Assembly (NCBI RefSeq): GCF_002332255.1
Contig: NZ_NRGW01000001.1
Coordinates: 1,240,001 to 1,304,000 of the forward strand
Reading direction: 5' to 3'
Length of the DNA: 64,000 nucleotides
DNA from: Halomonas sp. JB37
Lineage (GTDB): Bacteria; Pseudomonadota; Gammaproteobacteria; Pseudomonadales; Halomonadaceae
Positions 27,466 to 35,288 of the stretch are shown one piece after another (the stretch's first letter is position 1; each line of letters opens with the position of its first letter). The translations under genes and the position numbers were made by a program. The notes under the pieces were generated by a model. That model was not told where the DNA came from. It did no database searches and worked only from the letters and a program-made list of their open reading frames with translations.

Positions 27466-29088
27466 ATGGCCAATCATGGAGGCAAGTCGGTTTTCATCGC
27501 ATCAGTGGTGATTATCTTGGGCTTGGTAATTGTGGGAGCGTCGTTTCCTGAAGGTTTTGCAAGCCTCGCAGAAAGGGCGTTATCCACAGTTACCGAGATT
27601 TTTGGTTGGTTTTATTTGTTTTCTGTCTTCGGTTTTGTGATTTTTTTGTTCGGCTTGGCGCTGAGTAAATATGGCAAGGTCCGCTTAGGGCCTCAGGACA
27701 GTCGACCCAGCTATAGCTTTTTCTCATGGATTAGCATGCTGCTGGCCGCGGGGTTTGGCGTAGGTTTGGTTTTTTATGGTATGGCCGAGCCAATGTCTCA
27801 CTACATTGAGCCACCTTATGGTGATGTCACTGCGGAGACTGAAGCAGCGGCACGTTACGCCATCCAGTACAGCTACTTTAACTGGGGGATCCACCAGTGG
27901 GCGGCGTTCTCGATCGTGGGGCTAATCATCGCCTACTTTCAGTTTCGTAAAGGCCAGGCTGGGCTTGTTTCTTCAGTACTTTCGTCGGTCACCGCCAAAA
28001 ATCCTAAGATACGCCCCTATGCCTCATGGCTAGACGTATTTGCGGTAGTTGCCACGGTAATGGGCGTTGCTACCTCACTGGGGCTAGGCGTGCTGCAGAT
28101 GAACGGTGGCTTAAACGCCGTATTTGGCTTGCCTGAAAACGGCTTATGGCAGTTTGTTATTCTCTTCGTTATGTTCTGCGCCTATATGGCATCCACTTGG
28201 TCGGGTTTGGATAAGGGCATTAAGCGTCTATCTAACCTCAATATGATCTTGTGCATCGGGTTGATGCTGTATGTGCTCATTACTGGCCCTACGCTTGCGA
28301 TATTGGAAACGATTACCGTCGGTATCGGCGATTATCTGCAGAATTTTATTGGCATGAGCCTGCGTATTTCTCCCTATAGCGATAATGAGTGGGCGAGCTC
28401 TTGGACAATTTTCTATTGGGCATGGGTTATCGCCTGGTCGCCCTTTGTGGGAACCTTTGTCGCCCGTGTATCCCGTGGTCGTACTATCAAAGAGTATGTG
28501 TTTGGGGTGTTGCTAGTACCGCCGCTGCTTGCCTGTTTATGGATTGGCGTATTTGGCGGTGCGGCGCTGCATATGGAACTTAATGGTACTAATATCGGCC
28601 TAGCCGCCGCGACGCAGAATAATATCACCGCCGCACTGTTTGAAATGTTTGATTTAATGCCATTTTCCGGCGTGCTGTCCGTTGTGGCAATGATGCTGAT
28701 CTTTATTTTCTTGGTGACATCCGCTGATTCGGCCTCGTATATTGTGGCGCAAATGACGGATAATGGTTCCATTAATCCGCCGTTGTACAAGCGCGTGGTT
28801 TGGGGTGTATTGATTGCCGCTATCTGTTTCACCTTGATTGCGTCGGGAGGGTTAGCCGGGCTTCAGTCTGCTGCTGTGCTGTCAGCGCTGCCGTTTACCT
28901 TTATTTTGTATATGATGATCTTTGTATTGGTGAAAGAGCTGCGAGCAGATCGTAAAGCCATGTTGATGCAACTATACCGTCGCCATGGAGATACGCCAGT
29001 GGGTGCCGATGCCTTTGAAGCGGAGCTATTAGGTGAAGAGGAGCGGCTGCGTCGCGCGCCCAATGTGGTCAATCGGCGCATTAAATAG
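27466..29088 (+). CDS. BCCT-family transporter (betaine/carnitine/choline type)
   Basis: The 540-residue protein has twelve helices and the BCCT fingerprints: the glycine-rich AAGFGVGLVFYGMAEPMSHY in helix 3 (about residues 98–117) and the tryptophan-box helix 8 segment FYWAWVIAWSPFVGTF followed by ARVSRGRTIKEYV. The G-x-G-x-G of helix 3 is as in Na+-coupled BetP. The C-terminal tail is acidic and arginine-rich. Such carriers import compatible solutes like glycine betaine, which fits a salt-tolerant host, or act as antiporters; the substrate cannot be specified. AGGAAGG precedes the ATG. Hairpins follow. Confidence 0.92.
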   Translation: MANHGGKSVFIASVVIILGLVIVGASFPEGFASLAERALSTVTEIFGWFYLFSVFGFVIFLFGLALSKYGKVRLGPQDSRPSYSFFSWISMLLAAGFGVGLVFYGMAEPMSHYIEPPYGDVTAETEAAARYAIQYSYFNWGIHQWAAFSIVGLIIAYFQFRKGQAGLVSSVLSSVTAKNPKIRPYASWLDVFAVVATVMGVATSLGLGVLQMNGGLNAVFGLPENGLWQFVILFVMFCAYMASTWSGLDKGIKRLSNLNMILCIGLMLYVLITGPTLAILETITVGIGDYLQNFIGMSLRISPYSDNEWASSWTIFYWAWVIAWSPFVGTFVARVSRGRTIKEYVFGVLLVPPLLACLWIGVFGGAALHMELNGTNIGLAAATQNNITAALFEMFDLMPFSGVLSVVAMMLIFIFLVTSADSASYIVAQMTDNGSINPPLYKRVVWGVLIAAICFTLIASGGLAGLQSAAVLSALPFTFILYMMIFVLVKELRADRKAMLMQLYRRHGDTPVGADAFEAELLGEEERLRRAPNVVNRRIK

Positions 29089-29126
29089 TCAGCATCAATA
29101 GAGATAAGAAAGCTTTCTATTGCGGG

Positions 29127-29149
29127 AGCTAGCGTTTAAAGCGCTAGCT
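29127..29149 (+). terminator. Hairpin after the BCCT gene
   Basis: AGCTAGCG (29127–29134) pairs with CGCTAGCT (29142–29149) around a 7-base loop, 39 bases after the stop. There is no U-tract, so its role in termination is uncertain. Confidence 0.4.
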
Positions 29150-29179
29150 ATTCTAGGAGCAAACCCACATGCGGCAAAG

Positions 29180-29350
29180 ATGCTAATGGCTCGGCAAGGA
29201 CGCCACGGGGCGACTAGAAGGCAGCCTAAAGGGGCTGCCTTCTCTAAAGGAATAGCCTTTGATCGCTGGCTTGATCGGGTAGTGACCATTGCGGTCGTTA
29301 CGGCGATGGCCATTGGTTTTGCCGCGGTTATTGCGCACTGGTTGCTCTAA
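29180..29350 (+). CDS. Possible small single-helix membrane protein
   Basis: This 56-residue ORF is of unknown function. The N-terminal half is basic (MLMARQGRHGATRRQPKG) and the C-terminal half is one convincing membrane helix preceded by an amphipathic stretch (FDRWLDRVVTIAVVTAMAIG, then FAAVIAHWLL). The charge pattern fits an inside N-terminus. Against it, no good ribosome-binding site is seen for the ATGs at 29180 or 29186, and a perfect hairpin (29216–29243) lies inside the reading frame. The reading frame stays open upstream to 29120, so the true start is unclear. Confidence 0.35.
   Translation: MLMARQGRHGATRRQPKGAAFSKGIAFDRWLDRVVTIAVVTAMAIGFAAVIAHWLL
29216..29243 (+). terminator. Strong perfect hairpin inside the small ORF
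   Basis: AGAAGGCAGCC (29216–29226) and GGCTGCCTTCT (29233–29243) form an 11-bp stem with a 6-base loop. It looks like a terminator stem but lacks a T-run after it. It may end the BCCT transcript or act as an mRNA-stabilising structure. Confidence 0.45.
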
Positions 29351-29392
29351 CGTTAGCGATAGAGCTTGTTCTCTTTGCCCATGCTTTTCGTG

Positions 29393-29413
29393 ACGCCCAG
29401 CGATGCTGGGCGT
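29393..29413 (+). terminator. Hairpin upstream of the UMF1-type MFS gene
   Basis: ACGCCCAGC (29393–29401) and GCTGGGCGT (29405–29413) form a 9-bp stem with a GAT loop. Placed 43 bases after the small ORF, it fits a terminator for that ORF, though only two T residues follow. Confidence 0.45.
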
Positions 29414-29482
29414 TTGCGTAGCGCTGAAGAATGTTAATCAAACACCTGCTAGGCTTACGATTCCCCCTGCGAGAGAGACCCA

Positions 29483-30826
29483 ATGCTGTCAGCTAACACT
29501 GCTAAGGTGACCGGTGCCTATGCGTCGCGCCGAGAAATATTCGGCTGGGCGATGTTTGATTTTGCTAACCAGGCCTACACGCTGCTGATTATTACGGTGG
29601 TATTTGGCGAGCTTTTTACCACCGTGATTGTCGGGGATCGTGGCGACAACTTCAGGCTGGCTAATTTTTTATGGAGTCTTGGCCTGGCGATCAGCTATTT
29701 GATGGTAGTGGTGACGGCACCACTGTGCGGCGCGATTATGGACTATCGGGCGGAGAAAAAGCGTTTTCTGCTGGTGAGCTACCTAGCCACCGTGGTGACC
29801 ACGGCGATGCTTTACTTCGTTGAGCCAGGCTACGTCATTATGGGGCTGCTATTAATTGTGCTGTCTAACTACGCCTATTCTATGGGCGAATCATTTATTG
29901 CCGCCTTTTTGCCCGAATTAGGGCCACCTGAAGCGCTGGGCAAAATTTCCGGATTTGGCTGGTCGTTAGGGTACATTGGCGGGCTATTTGCCGCGGGATT
30001 TACGTTGGTGGTACTGGGTGAGGCCAGCGCAGAGAACTTTGAGCGCATCCGCTGGGTGGGTCCCTTTGCTGCAGGGTTTTTTCTGATTACCGCAATTCCT
30101 ACCTTCCTCTGGCTGAAAGAGCGCGGCACGCCTCAGCCACGTGGCGTGTCTTATCGCCACATTGCCCTGAACCGCGTGACGGTGACGTTTCACGAGTTAC
30201 GCCATTTTAAAGACCTGACGACCTTTTTGATTTCACTGCTTTTCTCAATGGCCGGTGTGTACATCATCATTGCGTTCGCTTTCATCTATGGCGCTCAAGT
30301 GATTGGTTGGGAAGAAAGCGTGCGCAACATCATGTTCATTATTGTTCAGATCACCGCCGCCGCAGGGGCATTAGGGTTTGGCTGGCTGCAGGATCGGCTA
30401 GGCGCCAAGCGCACCTATCAAATCACGCTGGCGCTGTGGGTGCTGGCGATTATTGCTATTTGGGCAACGCCTGAGGTAACGCAATGGGTGAACGGGCATT
30501 TTGAGGTGCAGTGGCAGGCTCAATACGTCTTCCTGGTCGTCGGTTGCTTAGCGGGAGCGAGTCTAGGCTCTAGCCAATCGGCAAGTCGGGCGCTGGTAGG
30601 CTTATTTTCACCGCTGGAAAAGTCAGCGGAATTCTTTGGATTTTGGGGGCTGGCGAATAAATTAGCGGGCGTGCTGGGCATCGTAATGCTGGGCGTGCTG
30701 CAAGCGCTGATTGGCCTACAGGCATCTATTTTATTATGCGTTGCCTTGTTCGTTATCGCGATGTTGATTTGTGCCAGAGTCAACGAGCGCCGTGGCCGTG
30801 AAGCTGCGCTGGCTTGGGGAAAATAG
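29483..30826 (+). CDS. MFS transporter, UMF1 (Atg22-like) family
   Basis: The 447-residue protein has twelve helices and the UMF1/Atg22 N-terminal signature REIFGWAMFDFANQAYTLLI (residues about 17–36). The family also shows FLPELGPPEALGKISGFGWS near residue 140 and GSSQSASRALVGLFSPLEKS near residue 365, both present here. Yeast Atg22 exports amino acids from vacuoles; bacterial members are mostly uncharacterised. GAGAGA precedes the ATG. The following retropepsin gene starts 58 bases later on the same strand. Confidence 0.9.
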   Translation: MLSANTAKVTGAYASRREIFGWAMFDFANQAYTLLIITVVFGELFTTVIVGDRGDNFRLANFLWSLGLAISYLMVVVTAPLCGAIMDYRAEKKRFLLVSYLATVVTTAMLYFVEPGYVIMGLLLIVLSNYAYSMGESFIAAFLPELGPPEALGKISGFGWSLGYIGGLFAAGFTLVVLGEASAENFERIRWVGPFAAGFFLITAIPTFLWLKERGTPQPRGVSYRHIALNRVTVTFHELRHFKDLTTFLISLLFSMAGVYIIIAFAFIYGAQVIGWEESVRNIMFIIVQITAAAGALGFGWLQDRLGAKRTYQITLALWVLAIIAIWATPEVTQWVNGHFEVQWQAQYVFLVVGCLAGASLGSSQSASRALVGLFSPLEKSAEFFGFWGLANKLAGVLGIVMLGVLQALIGLQASILLCVALFVIAMLICARVNERRGREAALAWGK

Positions 30827-30884
30827 CGGTAATGCCCATAACGACCAAGCCTATAAAGGAGCCCTTATTTCAGTGAGGAGGCAT

Positions 30885-31397
30885 ATGGTCTCGCAGTCGG
30901 CACAGCGCGGCGGCATTGGAATGATGCTGCTCTTTTGGATACTGTTAATGGCGGTTGGCACCTGGTGGATACACGGTGGTCTGGATGCAATGATGCGTCC
31001 TAATGCCAACATTGTGCACACGCTGCCTGCGGGTGAGCCTGTCACGTTAAAGCGAAATCGCGCAGGGCATTTCGAGTCCCCTGGGCGCATTAACGGCTCG
31101 CCCGTCACTTTTTTACTTGATACTGGTGCCACTTACGTAGCAGTGCCCGCCGACTTAGCGGCAGAGCTAGGTTTGGAGCCAGGGCGTAGCGCTTGGTTTA
31201 ATACCGCCAATGGCAGAGTTGAAGGAGCGTTAACGGAGTTGGGCGAGGTGTCGCTGGGAGGGCTCACCGTACAAAATGTTCAAGGCTCGATTAGCTCGGG
31301 TATGGAGCGCGATACTGTATTGTTGGGCATGAGTTTTTTGAACCTTTTCTCGATTGAAATGCATGCAGGTGAGATGAGGCTGAGTCTTCCAGAGTAG
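30885..31397 (+). CDS. Membrane-anchored retropepsin-like aspartic protease
   Basis: The 170-residue protein has one N-terminal transmembrane helix (about residues 11–30) followed by a single retropepsin domain. The catalytic motif FLLDTGATYVAVP holds Asp79-Thr-Gly, and the C-terminal half has LLGMSFLNLFSIEM, matching the clan AA bacterial family (TIGR02281-type). One catalytic Asp per chain means it must dimerise. The active domain would face the periplasm. The natural substrates of this family are largely unknown. The ATG at 30885 is preferred because GAGGAGG lies just upstream; the frame extends to 30771 inside the MFS gene. It ends before a strong bidirectional terminator. Confidence 0.85.
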   Translation: MVSQSAQRGGIGMMLLFWILLMAVGTWWIHGGLDAMMRPNANIVHTLPAGEPVTLKRNRAGHFESPGRINGSPVTFLLDTGATYVAVPADLAAELGLEPGRSAWFNTANGRVEGALTELGEVSLGGLTVQNVQGSISSGMERDTVLLGMSFLNLFSIEMHAGEMRLSLPE

Positions 31398-31481
31398 TAA
31401 TTTCCGCTTTATTAGGTAACGTTAATATGCGCTATAGTGTTACTATTTTTCCCGATGGTTGGCTTAATCTCGTGACTAAGT

Positions 31482-31513
31482 AAAAAGGCAGGCCTGTGAT
31501 GGCCTGCCTTTTT
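31482..31513. terminator. Bidirectional Rho-independent terminator
   Basis: A 13-bp perfect stem, AAAAAGGCAGGCC (31482–31494) and GGCCTGCCTTTTT (31501–31513), gives a T-tract on either strand. It separates the retropepsin gene (plus) from the small protein gene (minus). Confidence 0.88.
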
Positions 31514-31530
31514 AGTATTATGAGTATTCG

Positions 31531-31671
31531 TTACTCAATGGCGTCGCTTGCATCGCCCGGTGGTGATTTGTAATGCCCGGGAGTTTTTAATTTTTCCCCG
31601 TTGGGCAGATCGCGTACCTGGGCAGGCACATACACACGCTTAATGACACTTTTCGTATTATTACTTTTCAT
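31531..31671 (-). CDS. Small hydrophilic protein of 46 residues
   Basis: The function is unknown. The ORF is short but well supported: AGGAGG lies ten bases before the ATG and a strong terminator follows its stop. The product starts MKSNNTKSVIKRVYVPAQVR and continues with DLPNGEKLKTPGHYKSPPGD, then an acidic end. It is soluble, basic in the first half, with no Cys and no membrane segment. The R-x-L-PNGEKL and GHY elements look like a conserved peptide rather than random sequence, but I cannot name a family. Confidence 0.65.
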   Translation of the reverse strand: MKSNNTKSVIKRVYVPAQVRDLPNGEKLKTPGHYKSPPGDASDAIE

Positions 31672-31899
31672 GGCAGGATCCTCCTGTCAGATTGTCGACA
31701 GTTAGCGCTTCTACATTAGCCCTCGTGGGTAGGGGAATCAAGTGCCCGGCCGCACGCATTCGCCAATAAGCGTAATGATTATGACATTAGAGGGCATTTT
31801 CATGGTTTTGAGTTATCCTTAGAGCCAACAATATATTATCTGTGCTGATGCTGGGTTAACCGGTGAAAACAGACAGCCTAAGTAGAGTGAGTAAAGAGG

Positions 31900-32658
31900 A
31901 TGATTGATCACCTGGAACAGCAGTTCCAGGCGCTTGAGTCCCAAGCGCCTGTCGTGCCTGATTACCCCGATCAAGATCATGTTCTGATCATTGAAGATGA
32001 TAAGCGCCTTGCCGAGCTAACCCGCGAATATCTGCAAGCGAACGGCTTCCAGGTCTCGTTGGAAGCCGACGGTGCTAAAGCGGTTGATCGTATTTTAACC
32101 TTGCAGCCAGACCTAGTTATTTTAGATTTAATGCTGCCTGGCGAAGATGGTTTAGCGATTTGTCGCCGCGTCAGGCCCAACTTTTATGGCCCTATCATGA
32201 TGTTGACGGCACGCACCGATGACCTAGATCAAGTCTTGGGGCTTGAGATGGGAGCCGACGATTACGTACCCAAGCCCGTTCAGCCCAGGGTGCTGCTTGC
32301 CCGCATGCGGGCATTGCTACGCCGCGCTGAAGGCCCTGCGCCCAATGGCGAAATACGGCTACGTTTCGAAAATCTGGAAATAGACAATGCGACGCGTGAA
32401 GCGTGGCTCTCCGGTGAACGTATTGATTTAACCAGCGCTGAGTTTGATCTACTTTGGCTGCTAGGCCGCAACGCAGGTCGTGTCCTTACCCGCGAAGAGA
32501 TATTCAGCGATTTGCGGGGAATTAAGTACGACGGCCAAGATCGGTCGATTGATGTGCGTGTATCACGAATCCGGCCCAAAATTGGCGATGATCCTCACCA
32601 TCCACATCGCATCAAAACGGTACGCAGTAAAGGCTATCTCTTCGTTAAAGACAGTTAA
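31900..32658 (+). CDS. OmpR-family response regulator (RstA-like)
   Basis: The 252-residue protein has a receiver domain (about residues 27–140) with acidic pocket Glu32-Asp33-Asp34 and phosphorylation site Asp76 in LVILDLMLPGEDG, then a winged-helix DNA-binding domain (about 155–250) including SAEFDLLWLLGRNAGRVLTR and RIKTVRSKGYLF. About 25 extra residues precede the receiver (MIDHLEQQFQALESQ), longer than usual. The ATG at 31900 directly abuts AGAGG, so spacing is poor; upstream GAGTGA may serve. It is paired with the kinase gene that follows. RstA-like assignment rests on the kinase type and is tentative. Confidence 0.88.
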   Translation: MIDHLEQQFQALESQAPVVPDYPDQDHVLIIEDDKRLAELTREYLQANGFQVSLEADGAKAVDRILTLQPDLVILDLMLPGEDGLAICRRVRPNFYGPIMMLTARTDDLDQVLGLEMGADDYVPKPVQPRVLLARMRALLRRAEGPAPNGEIRLRFENLEIDNATREAWLSGERIDLTSAEFDLLWLLGRNAGRVLTREEIFSDLRGIKYDGQDRSIDVRVSRIRPKIGDDPHHPHRIKTVRSKGYLFVKDS

Positions 32659-32674
32659 TTTTAGAGGCGGTGTC

Positions 32675-34273
32675 ATGCGGCGGGTGTTCAGCAGCGGGTC
32701 GTTTTTGCGCTTCTATGTGCTGCTGGGCCTCGCGCTACTGGTGATGTTGGCGATGGTATTGGCCGGGTGCTCGTTTATCGAACAGGTGCGCCGCGAGGAC
32801 TATCGCGAGCAGCTCGCCGCGCTGCCGATGTCACTGATGACGCGCCGGCTAGCCGACACGCCTGTAGAGCAACGCGGTGGCCTGCTGGATCGCTTTTCAG
32901 AGCGGCTGGATTTACAGCTTACGCTATTGCCCATCGCCGATGCTGATCTTGGCTACTTTGAACGCTCCCGCTTAGAACAGGGCAAAATACTGGTTGCAGA
33001 GGATCCTTGGCGGTTGCAGCAGCGTTTGCCGGAAAGTAACCAGCTGTTACAGGCTTGGCTGGCGGACGACTGGAGCGAGCACCAGTGGCACGGCAGCATT
33101 TCATTGCTAGGCGACTGGCTTGCGGTAACCCCCTTGAATGAGCGTGAAAGTCTTATAGAAGAGCTGCGTTCGGGGAGCTGGCCGCTGCAGCTACTGGCCA
33201 CCGTGCCGGACCGGCTAACTGCTGAGCAGCAAACGCTGTTGGTTAGCGGTGGTATCGTGACGCAATTAGTGTCCGACAAGCTATCGATTACGCTGCTTTA
33301 TCAACTGCCCGGTGAATCGGCGTGGCTACAGGCGGGCCCCATTTCCCGTGGCGATACCTTACCGCTGAATTTACACCTTCCCCTATTAGTTGGGCTGATG
33401 ATCGTACTCAGCCTTATCATCTATTTAATTATGCGTAGCATTGAAGAGCGCATGGCAAGGCTTGAGCTGGCCGCTACACGGATTGCTAGCGGGCGATTAG
33501 AAACCCGAGTAAAAGTTGAAAGCGGTGATTTTCTAGGCCGGTTGGGAATGGCCTTTAATGGCATGGCTAATCAGGTGCAGAGCCTGCTGCGGGGGCAGCA
33601 AGAAATGATTCGCGCGGTTTCTCATGAGCTGCGCACCCCGGTGGCGCGCATTCGTTTTGCCGTCCAAATGGTCGAAGATATGACTGACCAGCCCGCTATC
33701 CGGCGCCAACTACAGGGTATTGATGCTGATATTACGGAGCTTGATGAGCTGGTCGATGAAATTCTGACCTATGCAAGATTAGGCGGCGAAACGATTAACG
33801 GCGCCGAGCTTGAAACCGGGCTGGTCGAGTGCCGGGCCATGGCAGAGCGCGTGATTGATACACTCTCGCCATTGCACGAAGGCTTAACATTCACACTACT
33901 GCAAGGTGGCGAAGTCGAGCTTCTGGCGGAGCCTCGCTATTTACAGCGTGCGCTGCAAAACTTAGTGGGTAATGCCTGCCGTCATGCCACGGCTCAGGTG
34001 GTCGTCCGGCTATGGGATGAGCCCAGGCTCGTCCGCATTGATGTAGAGGATGACGGTCCGGGTATTCCACCTGAAGCGCGTGCCGATATTTTCAAGCCAT
34101 TTGCCCGGTTGGATGACAGCAGGGCCAGGAGCTCCGGCGGCTACGGGCTGGGGCTTTCGATTGTGCAGAAAGTTATGGCTAGCCACGGCGGTAGCGTTAC
34201 CGTCGATAATAGCCCCCACTTGGGCGGGGCGCGTTTTACGCTGCTGATTCCGCGTCGAGATCCGCCGGCTTAA
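32675..34273 (+). CDS. Sensor histidine kinase (RstB-like)
   Basis: The 532-residue inner-membrane kinase has a first transmembrane helix at about residues 9–30, a periplasmic domain of about 210 residues, a second helix near 242–262 and a HAMP domain. HisKA follows with RAVSHELRTPVARIRFA (His317), then an ATPase domain with NLVGNACRHA, DDGPGIP and GYGLGLSIV. It should autophosphorylate and signal to the upstream regulator; the stimulus is unknown. An apparent lipobox (LAGC) lies inside the first helix and is probably coincidental. GAGGCGG precedes the ATG at 32675. Its 3' end overlaps the convergent metR gene by 38 bp. Confidence 0.9.
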   Translation: MRRVFSSGSFLRFYVLLGLALLVMLAMVLAGCSFIEQVRREDYREQLAALPMSLMTRRLADTPVEQRGGLLDRFSERLDLQLTLLPIADADLGYFERSRLEQGKILVAEDPWRLQQRLPESNQLLQAWLADDWSEHQWHGSISLLGDWLAVTPLNERESLIEELRSGSWPLQLLATVPDRLTAEQQTLLVSGGIVTQLVSDKLSITLLYQLPGESAWLQAGPISRGDTLPLNLHLPLLVGLMIVLSLIIYLIMRSIEERMARLELAATRIASGRLETRVKVESGDFLGRLGMAFNGMANQVQSLLRGQQEMIRAVSHELRTPVARIRFAVQMVEDMTDQPAIRRQLQGIDADITELDELVDEILTYARLGGETINGAELETGLVECRAMAERVIDTLSPLHEGLTFTLLQGGEVELLAEPRYLQRALQNLVGNACRHATAQVVVRLWDEPRLVRIDVEDDGPGIPPEARADIFKPFARLDDSRARSSGGYGLGLSIVQKVMASHGGSVTVDNSPHLGGARFTLLIPRRDPPA

Positions 34274-35174
34274 TCCCTGAGAGCACCGCAAAAGATGTCT
34301 CGCGAGCAGTGCGTAAGAAATCCTGCATCCAGGGTGCTTCCCGCGTTTCTTCGCGAATCGCCGCGTAAAGTGTGCTCCATACTCCGTGCTCGCCCAGCTT
34401 CACCGCGCTAACATAATCACGCTCCAGGTACTCGGTTAGCGCCCAGCTAGGCAGTGCGCATACGCCGCGTCCGCTCGCAACCAGCTGCATCATCATAATG
34501 GTTAATTCTGCTGTACGGATTTCACGCGGGCGGACGTTGGCTGGATGTAAAAATTGGCTGAAAATATCCAGACGCGACTGCTCGACGGGATACGTGATCA
34601 GCGTTTCATCCGCGAGCGCCTGAGGTTCAATAAACCCTTGGCCCGCAAAAGCATGCTGTCGAGCGATAGCCAGTAATCCTTCATAGCGGAACAGCGGGGC
34701 ATAGTGAATGCCGTCAAGCGGCTGAGGATCAGCGGTGATGACGAGGTCTAGCTGCTCTCGGGCGAGCGCCGGTAGCGGGTCGAAATGGTGGCCACTGGGG
34801 ATGTCGATTTCAACTTCTGGCCAATGGTTGCGAAAGTAGTCCACCGTCGGCATCAGCCATTGGAAACAGCTGTGGCACTCGATTGCCATATGCAGCCGGC
34901 CCTGTTCGGTACCCGCTAAGCGCGCTAAGTCCCGTTCTGCCTTACGTACCTCAGGCAATAACTGATCAGCCAAGGCGAGCAGGCGCAGTCCCGCGCGCGT
35001 AAATTCCACCGGGCGCGTTTTTCGTATAAATAACGCGCTGTCGACGCGGCCCTCTAAATCTTTGAGTTGGTGAGACAGCGCCGATTGAGTCAGGTGGACG
35101 CGTTCGGCAGCATCGACCAGCGAGCCAGTTTCGCGCAGAGCAAGCAGCGTGCGAAGGTGGCGCAGTTCAATCAT
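34236..35174 (-). CDS. metR: LysR-family methionine regulator MetR
   Basis: The 312-residue protein starts MIELRHLRTLLALRETGSLV, with the LysR helix–turn–helix QSALSHQLKDLE, and is similar throughout to E. coli MetR. Close matches include IECHSCFQWLMPTVDYF, the SGHHFDPLPAL pocket and WSTLYAAIREE. MetR binds homocysteine and activates metE, metH and other methionine genes. It is divergent from the position expected for metE, but only a remnant of metE is left there. A TGAA-N5-TTCA site lies 18 bases upstream. Its C-terminal end runs 38 bp into the antisense of the kinase gene. Confidence 0.93.
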   Translation of the reverse strand: MIELRHLRTLLALRETGSLVDAAERVHLTQSALSHQLKDLEGRVDSALFIRKTRPVEFTRAGLRLLALADQLLPEVRKAERDLARLAGTEQGRLHMAIECHSCFQWLMPTVDYFRNHWPEVEIDIPSGHHFDPLPALAREQLDLVITADPQPLDGIHYAPLFRYEGLLAIARQHAFAGQGFIEPQALADETLITYPVEQSRLDIFSQFLHPANVRPREIRTAELTIMMMQLVASGRGVCALPSWALTEYLERDYVSAVKLGEHGVWSTLYAAIREETREAPWMQDFLRTARETSFAVLSGIKPADLDAESAA

Positions 35175-35191
35175 GGCTTAACCTGTTTGTG

Positions 35192-35204
35192 TGAATAGAT
35201 TTCA
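35192..35204. promoter_or_regulatory. MetR-binding site between metR and the metE remnant
   Basis: TGAATAGATTTCA fits the MetR consensus TGAA-N5-TTCA exactly. Its location between metR and the old metE start fits both autoregulation of metR and former activation of metE. Confidence 0.6.
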
Positions 35205-35240
35205 TCTTTGTCATTAAGAGCGTTAGTTTAGTTCATTTTT

Positions 35241-35255
35241 GTCTGGCGACCAGAC
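35241..35255. promoter_or_regulatory. Perfect palindrome in the metR–metE region
   Basis: GTCTGGCGACCAGAC is a 6+6 palindrome with a 3-base centre. It does not match MetJ boxes or other motifs I know. It may be an operator or a small hairpin. Confidence 0.3.
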
Positions 35256-35258
35256 TAT

Positions 35259-35272
35259 GTGAAATTATTCAC
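35259..35272. promoter_or_regulatory. Second MetR-like palindrome before the metE remnant
   Basis: GTGAAATTATTCAC is a perfect 5+5 palindrome with TGAA and TTCA arms but a 4-base spacer instead of 5. It lies 17 bases before the remnant start and may be an old MetR site or an unrelated operator. Confidence 0.4.
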
Positions 35273-35288
35273 GTTGGCAGGTATCATC

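Larger units (their letters stand above)
29089..29482. other. Intergenic region with three hairpins and one possible small gene
   Basis: This 394-bp gap between the BCCT and UMF1-type MFS genes contains three perfect inverted repeats (29127–29149, 29216–29243 and 29393–29413) and a possible 56-codon ORF at 29180–29350. Nothing else was recognised. Confidence 0.6.

Noticed and set aside
32759..32779. Lipobox-like LAGC in the sensor kinase N-terminus.
   Set aside because: It lies inside the first transmembrane helix of a two-helix kinase with HAMP; lipidation there would be incompatible with the topology.
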